From: Paenibacillus woosongensis
GTDB taxonomy: Bacteria > Bacillota > Bacilli > Paenibacillales > Paenibacillaceae
DNA length: 64,000 nucleotides
NCBI RefSeq assembly: GCF_030122845.1
Contig: NZ_CP126084.1
Location: forward strand, 4,092,001 to 4,156,000
Direction of reading: 5' to 3'
Below are positions 45,163 through 54,600 of this stretch, one piece after another. The first letter of the stretch is position 1. Every line of letters starts with the position of its first letter. The position numbers and the translations under genes were made by a program. The notes below the pieces were generated by a model. That model did not search any database. It was given only the letters and a program-made list of their open reading frames with translations, and was not told where the DNA came from.

Positions 45163-45501
45163 ATGGAAACGTTGATCATCATCCTGACGGGAGTGCTGGT
45201 GTCCGTTGCGACTTACCTGTTTCTCTCCAGGAATGTTATTCGGATCATTCTAGGAACAGCCGTGCTAACGCATGCGGCACATTTGCTGATTATGACGATG
45301 GGCGGGCTAAAGACCGGCGGCGTGCCCGTGCTCGGAGAAGAAACGACTACCTTTACCGATGCTCTGCCGCAAGCCCTGATCCTGACCTCCATCGTGATCA
45401 GCTTTGCGGTTACCGCCTTTCTTCTTGTGCTTGCTTACCGGTTGTACCAGGAGAGCAGAAGCGATAACTTAAACGTGTTAAGGAGTATGCTGAATGAATA
45501 A
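45163..45501 (+). CDS. mrpC: Na+/H+ antiporter subunit C
   Basis: The 112-residue, three-helix subunit is a NuoK homologue; LTHAAHLLIMTMGG and ALPQALILTSIVISFAVTAF are typical. I chose the ATG at 45163 to match the METLI-type N-terminus of the family; an ATG at 45151 in the same frame overlaps the mrpB stop and is possible. Overlaps mrpD by 8 bases. Confidence 0.92.
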   Translation: METLIIILTGVLVSVATYLFLSRNVIRIILGTAVLTHAAHLLIMTMGGLKTGGVPVLGEETTTFTDALPQALILTSIVISFAVTAFLLVLAYRLYQESRSDNLNVLRSMLNE

Positions 45502-46972
45502 TATCCTTGTACTCCCCGTCGTTATTCCGGTACTGGCCGGTATTCTGCTTGTGTTCTTCCGGTCGCATATTCAGATTCAAAGATGGCTTAGCCTGGCTGC
45601 CATCCTGTCGGTTACAGGCATCAGCATCTATATTCTGAACATGATTCAAAATGCGGGAATCATCCGCCTCGACTTTGGGAATTGGCAGCCGCCGTTCGGC
45701 ATCCTTTTTGTCGGTGATTCCTTCTCCCTGCTACTGGTGCTAACGACAAGCCTCGTTGCCGCCATTTGCTTGATTTACGCCTTCTACTCCATCGGGGAGC
45801 AGCGGGAGCGAATGTTCTTCTATCCCTTTGTCCTGCTCATGGTTGCAGGCGTTAACGGCTCCTTCCTGACAGGAGATTTGTTCAATCTGTATGTGTGCTT
45901 TGAAGTTATGCTTTTAGCTTCCTATGCGCTCATTACACTTGGGGGCACCAAAGCCCAGTTGAAAGAGTCCATTAAATACGTAGCCATTAATGTGCTCTCT
46001 TCCTGGTTCTTTCTTGTAGCCATCGCTTACTTGTACGGAACAGTAGGCACGTTGAACATGGCTCATTTATCCGAACGGATTGCGGAAGCGGGACAAACTC
46101 CGCTGCTCACCGTCATTAGCATTTTGTTCCTGCTTGTATTCGGGTTAAAGGCCGGACTGCTGCTCTATTTCTGGCTGCCTGGCTCATACAGCGTCCCGCC
46201 GACGGCCGTAGCCGCATTATTCGGAGGGCTTCTGACGAAGGTCGGCATATATGCCATGTTTCGGATGTTCACCTTGCTCTTCTATCATGAGCCTTCAATT
46301 ACACATACGATCATTGGCATCATGGCTGGCATTACGCTGATCGGGGGCTCCTTCGGGGCAATAGCTTATAGAGATATCCGCCAAATCGTATCCTTTAACG
46401 TAGTCATCGCGGTAGGCTTTATCCTGGTCGGTCTTGCCGTCGCCACTCCGGCAGCGATCGAGGGGTCGATTTATTACCTGGTGCATGACATGCTTGTCAA
46501 AGCAGCCTTGTTCCTGATCGCGGGTTCCATGGCGGCTCTTACCGGTACGACGATGATCGACCGGATGAGCGGATTGATTCGCCACTATCCGATATTAGGC
46601 TGGTCGTTCTTCATCATTATGCTGGCTCTTGCTGGTATCCCGCCGCTAAGCGGTTTTATGGGGAAAATCCTCATTGGTCAAGGGGCGATTGAAAGCGGGT
46701 CGTATATCCTGCTCGCGCTTTCCCTGATTTCCAGCATATTCGTGCTATATTCCCTGCTGCGTATTTTCCTGAACTGCTTCTGGGGAGAATCTACAACCAG
46801 CGAGGAAGATTCGGCTCCTCTAAGCAAAGGCTGGATCATCCCTTGCGCTCTACTGACGGCTGCCTCTATCGCTCTTGGATTCGGGGCGGAATATATATCG
46901 CCTTACATCGCTGACGCGGCGGCAACTTTAACGAATCCCTACATCTATATTGATGCGGTCCTAAACAAATAA
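45494..46972 (+). CDS. mrpD: Na+/H+ antiporter subunit D
   Basis: This 492-residue subunit has about 14 helices and is related to the proton pumps NuoM/N. Conserved segments include GDLFNLYVCFEVMLLASYAL, LLYFWLPGSYSVPPTAVAAL and LVHDMLVKAALFLIAG with the key lysines and glutamate kept. It follows mrpC with an 8-base overlap; a 41-base gap separates it from mrpE. Confidence 0.94.
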   Translation: MNNILVLPVVIPVLAGILLVFFRSHIQIQRWLSLAAILSVTGISIYILNMIQNAGIIRLDFGNWQPPFGILFVGDSFSLLLVLTTSLVAAICLIYAFYSIGEQRERMFFYPFVLLMVAGVNGSFLTGDLFNLYVCFEVMLLASYALITLGGTKAQLKESIKYVAINVLSSWFFLVAIAYLYGTVGTLNMAHLSERIAEAGQTPLLTVISILFLLVFGLKAGLLLYFWLPGSYSVPPTAVAALFGGLLTKVGIYAMFRMFTLLFYHEPSITHTIIGIMAGITLIGGSFGAIAYRDIRQIVSFNVVIAVGFILVGLAVATPAAIEGSIYYLVHDMLVKAALFLIAGSMAALTGTTMIDRMSGLIRHYPILGWSFFIIMLALAGIPPLSGFMGKILIGQGAIESGSYILLALSLISSIFVLYSLLRIFLNCFWGESTTSEEDSAPLSKGWIIPCALLTAASIALGFGAEYISPYIADAAATLTNPYIYIDAVLNK

Positions 46973-47013
46973 TGAAATTAGAAATGCACGATATGAAAAA
47001 AGGGGTGAAATAG

Positions 47014-47496
47014 GTGCCTGCTCAGTTTCTGCTGAATTTATTTATTGCTTTTTTGTGGATGGTTCTCAATGATGAAGACGAGTTGAGATTTACGACGTTT
47101 TTTGCCGGCTTCCTTGTCGGGGTCGCAATCATCTTTGTGATGCAGCGTTTTTTCGGAAAACAATTTTATTTGCATCGCTTCTACCGGGTCGTCAAGTTAA
47201 TCCTGATTTTCATTTCCGAGCTGCTCCAGTCGGCTTTTGTCGTAATGAAACATATTATCAGTCCAAAAATAGATATCAAGCCGGGGATTTTCACTTACAA
47301 AACTGCCCTGAAAAGCGATTGGGAAGTAACCACGCTGGCGCTGCTGCTCACGCTTACTCCAGGTTCGGTCGTTATGGAGGTTTCACCCGAAGGAGATACG
47401 TTCTATATCCATGCACTCGATATTGAGCGCTACAAAAACGATTTAATCCGTTCTTTAGGCCGGTTTGAAAAAGCAATCATGGAGGTGACTCGATAA
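47014..47496 (+). CDS. mrpE: Na+/H+ antiporter subunit E
   Basis: The 160-residue protein has two helices and a C-terminal cytosolic ferredoxin-like part with LLTLTPGSVVMEVSPEGDTF, the family signature. The start is GTG with AAGGGG 9 bases upstream. Its stop overlaps the mrpF start by one base. Confidence 0.93.
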   Translation: MPAQFLLNLFIAFLWMVLNDEDELRFTTFFAGFLVGVAIIFVMQRFFGKQFYLHRFYRVVKLILIFISELLQSAFVVMKHIISPKIDIKPGIFTYKTALKSDWEVTTLALLLTLTPGSVVMEVSPEGDTFYIHALDIERYKNDLIRSLGRFEKAIMEVTR

Positions 47497-47780
47497 TGAT
47501 CAAAATAATACTGGGGGTTTCCCTTACCCTGTTCAGCGTAGCGATTGCCATTTCCCTGTATCGCATTATCAAGGGGCCTTCCCTTCCCGATCGCGTTATC
47601 GCGATGGATATGATCGGCGTGAACCTGATCTCGGGGATCGCCGCGGTATCTATACTGCTGAGAACCAAAGCGTATTTGGAGGTTATACTCGTCTTGGGCT
47701 TACTGGCTTTTATCAGTACGATTTCGCTCTCCAGATTTATCGAGAGAGGTGTTATTATTGAACGTAAACGCAGTGGGTGA
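47496..47780 (+). CDS. mrpF: Na+/H+ antiporter subunit F
   Basis: The 94-residue, three-helix subunit carries GPSLPDRVIAMDMIGVNLI, including the conserved aspartate. GGAGGTGA precedes its ATG. It overlaps mrpG by 23 bases. Confidence 0.93.
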   Translation: MIKIILGVSLTLFSVAIAISLYRIIKGPSLPDRVIAMDMIGVNLISGIAAVSILLRTKAYLEVILVLGLLAFISTISLSRFIERGVIIERKRSG

Positions 47781-48174
47781 ATTCGTTGGAGCCGCCTTGA
47801 TTCTTATCGGCAGCATTATTAGTGTGATCAGCGCCATCGGTATCATCCGTTTTCCGGACGTATATACACGAGCGCACGCCGCTACCAAAAGCTCTACGCT
47901 GGCCGTTCTGCTGACCCTTATCGGAACCTTTCTATATATATGGTTCAGCGACGCTTTTATCAGCGTGAGGGTTATCTTGGGTATTCTGTTCGTATTCATT
48001 ACGGCTCCTGTGTCCGGGCATCTCATTATTCGCGCTGCCTATCGCTCCAACGTCAAGCTGGCGGATTCAACGATTGAAGATGAATTAAAACCTGTCCTGC
48101 ACGGAAGCGGGCAGAAGAAGAAACAAAGTAATGAACATGAACAAGGAACAGAGCAGCCACAAGGCAGCCTGTAA
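47758..48174 (+). CDS. mrpG: Na+/H+ antiporter subunit G
   Basis: The last subunit (~138 residues, three helices) has the family core GIIRFPDVYTRAHAATKSST. The best start is TTG at 47758 with GAGAGGTG about 6-8 bases upstream; GTG at 47749 is an alternative. The C-terminal ~35 residues (HGSGQKKKQSNEHEQGTEQP) are a hydrophilic tail longer than usual. Confidence 0.92.
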   Translation: MNVNAVGEFVGAALILIGSIISVISAIGIIRFPDVYTRAHAATKSSTLAVLLTLIGTFLYIWFSDAFISVRVILGILFVFITAPVSGHLIIRAAYRSNVKLADSTIEDELKPVLHGSGQKKKQSNEHEQGTEQPQGSL

Positions 48175-48178
48175 GTTT

Positions 48179-48224
48179 AAAAGACCGGGCAAGGGAATCA
48201 TATTGATCTCTGCTCGGCCTTTTT
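48179..48224 (+). terminator. Terminator of the mrp operon
   Basis: AAAAG-A-CCGGGCA pairs, with one mismatch and one wobble, with TGCTCGGCCTTTTT. It begins 4 bases past the mrpG stop. Confidence 0.7.
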
Positions 48225-48425
48225 CGTTAACAACACCTCGATTAATTCCTTAAATCGACATATTTTACATTTCAATTGCGGCCTACTACCCATTAAGTTA
48301 TACTTATTCAAAGGCAAGTATCATAGCCGCTCTCATGCCTTATTACCTAAATTATGGACAACTAGAAGCGAATCAATATATAGCATTACACCATCACAGT
48401 TTCAAAAAAGGAGGGATGCATCGGG

Positions 48426-49052
48426 ATGAGCGATCAGATTCTAACGCAAATTCTCCATGAACTCAAATCACTGAACAATCGCATGGGCAATTTGGAAGAC
48501 AAGCAAGAGACTTTGGCAAATGGACAACAAACTTTACTCACCAGGCAAGAAGCTCTGGAAAGTGGACAGCAGGCTTTACTCACCAGGCAAGAAGCTCTGG
48601 AGAGTGGACAGCAGGCTCTACTCACCAGGCAAGAAGCTCTGGAAAGTGGACAGCAGGCTCTACTCACCAGACAAGAAGCTCTGGAAAGTGGACAGCAGGC
48701 TTTACTCACCAGGCAAGAAGCTCTGGAGAGTGGACAGCAGGCTTTACTCACCAGGCAAGAAGCTCTGGAGAGTGGACAGCAGGCTTTACTCACCAGGCAA
48801 GAGGCTCTGGAAGCTAGGCAAGTTAGCTTCGAGGCCGAACTAAAAGAGATCAAAGCGAACACTGCGGATATTCCGTTAATTAGACAGGCTGTCCTGGAGA
48901 CGCTGGAAATTACCAAGCGCCTTGATTTGTCCCAAAAATCATTTGAGAGAAAAGTGACCAACCAGCTCAACACCCATGAATACAGCATTGATATTATTAA
49001 CCGCCGCCAGCTCAAGCTGGAAGCTGATTTAGAGAGCATTAAGAATAAATAA
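48426..49052 (+). CDS. Coiled-coil protein with seven 14-residue tandem repeats
   Basis: The 208-residue soluble protein has no family I can name. After a helical start (ILTQILHELKSLNNRMGNLE) come seven nearly identical copies of GQQALLTRQEALES, i.e. two heptads each, then a further helix-rich part ending LEADLESIKNK. Leu/Ala at a/d positions predict a parallel coiled coil. The start has AAAAAGGAGGG upstream. There is no signal peptide or membrane segment. Near identity of the repeats at DNA level implies recent expansion and probable length variation among strains. Confidence 0.75.
   Translation: MSDQILTQILHELKSLNNRMGNLEDKQETLANGQQTLLTRQEALESGQQALLTRQEALESGQQALLTRQEALESGQQALLTRQEALESGQQALLTRQEALESGQQALLTRQEALESGQQALLTRQEALEARQVSFEAELKEIKANTADIPLIRQAVLETLEITKRLDLSQKSFERKVTNQLNTHEYSIDIINRRQLKLEADLESIKNK
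48522..48815 (+). repeat. 42-bp tandem repeat, seven copies
   Basis: Seven 42-base units encode the 14-residue coiled-coil repeat. Differences between units are few (CAACAAACT in the first, AAAGT/GAGAGT, TTTACTC/CTACTC). The length is a multiple of three, so copy-number change keeps the frame. Confidence 0.92.
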
Positions 49053-49068
49053 CATGCCCTTAAATGAG

Positions 49069-49091
49069 CCTCGCCCTTATGGCGAGGTTTT
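49069..49091 (+). terminator. Terminator of the coiled-coil gene
   Basis: CCTCGCC-CTTAT-GGCGAGG followed by TTTT. Confidence 0.8.
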
Positions 49092-49190
49092 CGTATGTAA
49101 TCTGAATTAGTAATTTAGTGCCGTAAACATGGTATAATAACACTGCTTGTCAATTCGGATTTCATTATTAGAAGGAAGTTGGACATCAAG

Positions 49191-50114
49191 ATGATTATCG
49201 AAATCGTAACGGATGTGGTACTGCCCATCTTTGTGCTGATTGGACTTGGAGCGCTGATGCATCGTGCTTTTCAGCTCAATTTATATACACTGGCAAAAAT
49301 CAACTTTTATTATATCACTCCCGCTGTTGTGTTCCTGAGCATGTACAATTCGGAAATGTCCCCCTTATTATTGGGCAGCGTTACTCTGTTCTACGCTTTA
49401 TATATTTCACTCCAGTATATTGTCAGCTCTATTGTCAGCTGGAAAAGGGGATTCAAACCAGGCATGAAGGCCGCCTTCACGAACAGCCTCATTCTCGACA
49501 ACTCGGGCAACTATGGACTTCCTATCAATCAGCTCGCATTCAAGGGCGATCCGCTAGCGACTTCGATCCAGGCGCTGGTCATGACCTTTCAAAGCCTCGT
49601 CACCTTTACTTATGGCGTAATCTCGGTTCAACGCGCTAAATCAGGAGGAACATTGAAAGCAGCATTAATTGGTTTTCTAAAAATGCCGGTTCCGTACGCG
49701 CTCGTGCTTGGCCTAGTCTTTCACGTCTTTCACTGGCCGCTGCCAGAGTTCGCAGCAAAGCCGCTGGGCTATATCGCAGATTCCATGGTCAGCATCGCTT
49801 TACTGACGTTAGGGGCGCAAATTATCCAATATCCGCTTCGCCTGGACCGGTTAGATGTATACATCAGCGCCTTCTTAAGGCTGCTAGTCGGTCCGGCTAT
49901 CGGGCTGCTGCTTATTCTCGCGCTTGGCCTGAAAGGCATCCCGGCTCAAGCGCTGCTCATCGCCTCCGGTATGCCGACAGGCGTCAACAGTACGATTCTT
50001 GCTGAAGAGTATGATAACGAGCCAGACTTCGCGTCCCAGACTGTACTCATCTCTACGCTGCTGAACGTCATAACCGTAACGGCACTGATCTCGTTATCCA
50101 AATTCGTGGGGTAA
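49191..50114 (+). CDS. AEC-family transporter (auxin efflux carrier type)
   Basis: The ~307-residue membrane protein has about ten helices in two inverted halves (IVTDVVLPIFVLIGLGALMH; a second start near PVPYALVLGLVFHVFHWPLP). Motifs NSLILDNSGNYGLPINQLAF and LIASGMPTGVNSTILAEEYD are typical of bacterial AEC proteins, which export or import small carboxylates. The substrate is unknown. The ATG at 49191 and a TTG at 49179 are both possible, as the GAAGGAAG site fits neither well. Confidence 0.85.
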   Translation: MIIEIVTDVVLPIFVLIGLGALMHRAFQLNLYTLAKINFYYITPAVVFLSMYNSEMSPLLLGSVTLFYALYISLQYIVSSIVSWKRGFKPGMKAAFTNSLILDNSGNYGLPINQLAFKGDPLATSIQALVMTFQSLVTFTYGVISVQRAKSGGTLKAALIGFLKMPVPYALVLGLVFHVFHWPLPEFAAKPLGYIADSMVSIALLTLGAQIIQYPLRLDRLDVYISAFLRLLVGPAIGLLLILALGLKGIPAQALLIASGMPTGVNSTILAEEYDNEPDFASQTVLISTLLNVITVTALISLSKFVG

Positions 50115-50128
50115 TCTATCTGGCGTTG

Positions 50129-50488
50129 CTATTTGATCAACCTGCCTATTCCCATAACATGTCGATCGGCGAATGCTCTGCGATTCTCGATAATTTCCTC
50201 AATTGGAACGTTCCGTCTGCCTTTCATCATGAATAAATGTCCGAACATAGTAGTTATTTGGCCGCTCATGTGGAAGCTATCTTACCGTCGAGCTTGGTCT
50301 TGGTTGATTAGAATAATAGCCGGTCCAGTTGGCTTCATTTCCTTCTGGCCGGTTGTTATTTTAAATTCCTTTTGAGGGTTTACTTCAATAACCTCAATTC
50401 CCTCGCGAGCTGCGGGTTCTTTGTTAAGAACAATTAGACATTGATATATATATTGCCAGTCCCGTTGAAACAGTGGCCACAAGTTCAC
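50129..50488 (-). pseudogene. Unknown ORF broken by one TAA
   Basis: Leftward from a GTG at 50488, a frame reads VNLWPLFQRDWQYIYQCLIV and so on for 68 codons, stops at a TAA (50282-50284), then resumes in the same frame with DSFHMSGQITTMFGHLFMMK until a TAG at 50129. Together it would be 119 residues. I do not recognise the protein. It starts directly after a terminator and has a poor ribosome site, so it is probably a relic or a chance frame. Confidence 0.35.
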
Positions 50489-50504
50489 CTGCTTTTTGGC
50501 ATAG

Positions 50505-50532
50505 AAAAAAGCACTCTATAAAGAGCGCTTTT
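50505..50532 (-). terminator. Terminator of the stalk-domain gene
   Basis: Leftward AAAAGCGCTCT-TTAT-AGAGTGCTTTTTT, 18 bases past the stop at 50550. Confidence 0.8.
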
Positions 50533-50549
50533 CCATAAATATAGATATA

Positions 50550-51107
50550 TTAATCCTTAGAGATAATAACATTGAAGTCATATCCCATTACAGTAAGTGC
50601 TACAACGATATCCCCTTTGGAATAATAGGAAACCTCATCATCGGATGTATCACTTTCATAAACATACCCCTGCTTTTCCAATTCATTAACATACTTTTGG
50701 ATATATCCTTCAGTCGCATCAGTAACATCATATGCATACACCACAGTTTTTCCGTCTGATAGCTCTATTCTTTTTCCGGATGAGATACCATTTACACTTG
50801 CATAATTAGGAATATCACCATTGTATTCAGAATAAAATTGTCCCTTTCCAGTGTTGATTTCCACTCTTCCAAGTTGATCATTCCAAACATAGTCTACACC
50901 AGTAATGTCGCCTAACTTAGCAAGAGGAACATAAGTGCTGCCTTCATAATTTAACACTGGCCGTTTAGCGTCCTTATACTCTACGCCATCGACAATTATT
51001 GGATAAGTGACAGGAGTCAATATGAACTGCTTAATTTGTTCTGCATAAACCGTGGTTCCCAACATGAGACAGACGCCTACAATGCAACCGGATATAAATT
51101 TTTTCAA
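50550..51107 (-). CDS. Secreted protein with copper-amine-oxidase-N-type (stalk) domain
   Basis: The ~185-residue exported protein has a signal peptide (LKKFISGCIVGVCLMLGTTVYA) and a short stalk-like domain: IIVDGVEYKDAKRPVLNYEG, then TYVPLAKLGDITGVDYVW, the pattern of the Cu_amine_oxidN1 fold common in Paenibacillus cell-surface proteins (not a copper site). The rest is acidic and unknown. The start is TTG at 51107 (or 51110), with GGGGAGGG 7 bases upstream. The gene is AT-rich compared with its neighbours, which may indicate transfer. Confidence 0.7.
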   Translation of the reverse strand: MKKFISGCIVGVCLMLGTTVYAEQIKQFILTPVTYPIIVDGVEYKDAKRPVLNYEGSTYVPLAKLGDITGVDYVWNDQLGRVEINTGKGQFYSEYNGDIPNYASVNGISSGKRIELSDGKTVVYAYDVTDATEGYIQKYVNELEKQGYVYESDTSDDEVSYYSKGDIVVALTVMGYDFNVIISKD

Positions 51108-51223
51108 CAAAAGACCCTCCCCAATATTTTCCTATTATTCTATCATAATAGATAACAGGAGGGTACGTAGAGATAGACTTCTAAAAAACATCAATAAAAA
51201 GACTTTTATGTGATTCTATATAA

Positions 51224-51247
51224 AAAGGCTCCCTCTCGGGAGCCTTT
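51224..51247 (-). terminator. Terminator, possibly the original groEL terminator
   Basis: Leftward AAAGGCTCCC-GAGA-GGGAGCCTTTTTATA. No leftward gene ends just before it except the groEL 3'-end copy at 51272, whose stop codon lies 35 bases upstream. Confidence 0.8.
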
Positions 51248-51271
51248 AATCAAGCGCTATTACAGGACTTA

Positions 51272-51300
51272 CAGCCCTTTATTACATCATGCCGCCCATG
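51272..51300 (-). repeat. 29-bp copy of the groEL 3' end (candidate att site)
   Basis: This segment is identical to 57225-57253, covering the last codons of groEL (for MGGMM), its TAA stop (here 51282-51284) and ten bases beyond. Before it, AGGNCTTN also matches at 6 of 8 positions. Identity ends abruptly at 51300 inside the coding part. No other groEL sequence is present here. Confidence 0.85.
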
Positions 51301-51571
51301 AGACAAATGCGTTTTTTAGGTTTTTTAAGTCTTTTTGTGGGTTATTTGTCCGTTTTTCTTGAAAAATCAGTTCGATAATTCCGTATGAGTATGATGTGTG
51401 GGTAGAGTTTGTGGGCAAAATGTGGGCTTGTTGTGGGCATGGAATTATTCAAGTATATGTTTCGAATGCGGGTGATCAAATGCGCGTCGGGTGAGCGTGA
51501 TGCATCGTTTTTATCAGAAGCTGGAACGGCGTTAACCTACGCACACCTCCGGAGATATTTTGTAAACAAAA
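51301..51571. other. Non-coding stretch with five TGTGGGY repeats
   Basis: No convincing gene. TGTGGG(T/C) occurs at 51336, 51397, 51410, 51421 and 51432; the last four are spaced 13, 11 and 11 bases, i.e. about one helical turn. They lie directly inside the left groEL-end copy and look like arm-type binding sites of a tyrosine recombinase. The assignment is inference. Confidence 0.5.
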
Positions 51572-51617
51572 AGCCACCGTCCTTTGCGGTACCCAAGCAC
51601 CGTCAAGGAAAGTGGCT
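51572..51617 (-). terminator. Terminator of the SLH protein gene
   Basis: Leftward AGCCAC-TT-TCCTT-GA-CGGT pairs with ACCG-CA-AAGGA-CG-GTGGCT, followed by TTTTTG, 12 bases past the stop. Confidence 0.8.
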
Positions 51618-51628
51618 GATGTAATAGG

Positions 51629-54600
51629 TCAGATTAACTCAGACTGCTGAAGAAGTCTCTGGATGATCACCGCAACTTCTGCTCGTGAGATAAATGCTTG
51701 TGGAGCAAGCTGTGAGTTGCTTCTTCCTGTAATAATTCCTGCCTGCAACACATCGGCAACACTGTCCCTCGCCCATACCGAAACTTGTATTGCATCAACA
51801 TAGGATTGCAGGATCTTATTCGCATCTTTATCAGGGAGTTTATTCCTAAGTCCCGTCACTTCCATCGCTCTTGCGATCACGACCATCGCCTGCTCGCGTG
51901 TGATTTGCTGCTGTGGACCGAAGGTGCCGTCTTCATAACCACGGATCAGTTCGTAAGCAAGCGCAGTTTGCACTGCACCACTATACCAATCCGATGAACG
52001 CACATCGGAGAATGACGTTGCCCCTCTATCTGCTTTAAGCCCCAATGCCCGCACCATAATCGCCGCAAACTCTGCACGGGTAATCGCTTGATCAGGATTG
52101 TAAAGATCTTTGCCGCTTCCGCTAACAACCATCCGTGATCCCATTTCATTCACAGCTTCCTCTGCCCAATGCCCAGCTACATCCTTGAACGCCACTGGAT
52201 TCGAGATCACAGCGTACATGCTGTTTGTCAAACTATGGATTGTAGCATAATACTTGCCGTCAATCAGTTCGATTGTGGTAGGTACATGTCGAACCGTTCC
52301 ATCCGAATCTATCACAACCCCCGTTGTGATCTTATTCGGGTCTACGCCATCTGGAATGGCCAACGTTCTCTTTACGTAAGCGTTGAACCTCGACACATCA
52401 ACGGTCATATCACCGTAACTGCCCCTGACTGAGAAGTTCAACGGAGGTATCACGAGTGTATACGCTCCCTGATGAACCGCATTCTCCACTACCTTCAATT
52501 GTTCCTCTGTAGGTTCGGATATTTCAATTTCAATTTGAATTTGTTCCAGTTCCACTTCTCGACCGATCTGTTCAGAGATGGCATCAATATTGATTTGCAG
52601 TGCAGGGAGGGTGTAAGTCGCCTTCTCTGTCTTAATCTCAATCGTCTCCTGCTTGACTTCCATATCCTTAATCATCTGTCCATTCAGTACGCCGATCACC
52701 ACATCAGATGGAGTGCTAAACGGAATGGTAATGACAGAACGACTGCCTTCCGCTTGAAGCCGATCATTAAGCTTCTTCGGATCAAGCGTTATCGTCATGA
52801 TCGTACGACCATTCTTCTCTGTCGTTGCTGCAATTCCAGCTTGTTCCCGCTTGCCGTTAACCAGTACCTCCACTTCCGTTGTTGACCGATTAGGTTCATT
52901 CGGTACTTGTCGTTCTACTTCGATATAATCACTTCGAGGCGATTGCGGTGTAACTGCATTGGATTCCACTGAAGCCACACTGCTTCCCACGCTGTTTATT
53001 GCCCTGACCACGAATGTGTAGGCCCTGCCATTCGTCAATCCAGTAACCGTAATCGGACTTGAAACACCTGTTACTGTGCGATGATCCGGCAATATCTCCA
53101 CTTCGTATCCCGTAATTGGACTTCCGCCCTGATCATCAGGCGAAGTGAAGGTGATCGTAACCTGACCGTTACCACCAACAGCTCGTACCCCTGTCGGCGC
53201 TGACGGAACAGTCATTGGCGTTGCGCTGACCTCATTGGATGGATCACTTATTCCTCCTGGGTTGACTGCTTTGATTGCAAAATAATACATCGTACCGTTC
53301 GTTAAACCCGTTACTTGATAGTTATATACAGAGCCGGTCACTGTTGCTACTTCTGCTCCATAGGTGTCGGAACCCAACCGTTGATAGATGTTATAGCCTG
53401 TTGAACCGCTAACTGGGGCCCAAGTAAGGGTAATGGCCGCATTGCCTGACTCAGCAGTGAGCAGGTTCGGCACTCCTGGTGCTGGAACTTGCGGCGTTGC
53501 ACTTGCCTCATTCGAATCAGGGCTTTCGCCTCCGGCATTCGTTGCTCTAATCATGAAGTAATATGTCGTTCCGTTTGTCAAATCTAACGCCGTATAACTG
53601 TATACGGTGCTGACCACAGATCCCAGCGCAGTTCCATACGCTCCAGGCGTTGTGCTCATATATACGTTATATCCTGCAGCTGTAGTGACAGGATTCCATG
53701 TAATGGTTGCGTGTGCATCGCCACCGATTGCGGATTGGATAACCGGTGCGGAGGGTGCATTCATAGCTGCAACAGTGACCGTTACAGAATACTGCTGCGT
53801 GCTGCTGTCTGCTGCTGTTACCGTATATGTCACCGGGTTCGTGAAATCCTGCGCATCGTCGCTGTTCGGCGACACACTCGCGCCCGTATGTGTAATCGTC
53901 GGCACCAGTGCGGTTACGTTCGTTCCGTACGGCACCGTCAACGCCACGGTCTTCGCACTCTCATCTACCGTTCCTGTCACCGCTGGCGTCAGACCATTAA
54001 ACGCAAAGCCGGTTATCGCCTTCGCCGGATTTGCTGCCACGGTTACAGTCACCACGTACTGCTGCGTGCTGCTGTCTGCTGCTGTTACCGTATATGTCAC
54101 CGGGTTCGTGAAATCCTGCGCATCGTCGCTGTTCGGCGACACACTCGCGCCCGTATGTGTAATCGTCGGCACCAGTGCGGTTACGTTCGTTCCGTACGGC
54201 ACCGTCAACGCCACGGTCTTCGCACTCTCATCTACCGTTCCTGTCACCGCTGGCGTCAGACCATTAAACGCAAAGCCGGTTATCGCCTTCGCCGGATTTG
54301 CTGCCACGGTTACAGTCACCACGTACTGCTGTGTTGTTGCGTCTGCTGCTGTTACCGTATATGTCACCGGGTTCATGAAATCCTGCGCAACGTTGCTGTT
54401 CGGCGACACACTCGCACCCGTATGTGTAATCGTTGGCACCAGTGCGGTTACGTTCGTTCCGTACGGCACCGTCAACGCCACGGTCTTCGCACTCTCATCT
54501 ACCGTTCCTGTCACCGCTGGCGTCAGACCATTAAACGCAAAGCCGGTTATCGCCTTCGCAGGATTCGCTGCCACGGTTACCGTCACCACATACTGCTGCG

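Noticed and set aside
48522-48815. Repeat array considered as a CRISPR
   Set aside because: Units are contiguous without unique spacers, encode protein and have no cas genes nearby.
48434-49039. 201-residue leftward frame and 107-residue rightward alternative frame in the coiled-coil gene
   Set aside because: Both follow from the 42-bp repeat, whose length is a multiple of three and which lacks stops in several frames. The products are Ser/Cys- or Arg-rich and without family.
51409-51624. 71-residue rightward ORF between the groEL-end copy and the SLH gene
   Set aside because: It runs across the recombinase-like repeats and the SLH terminator, and shows no integrase or excisionase motif.
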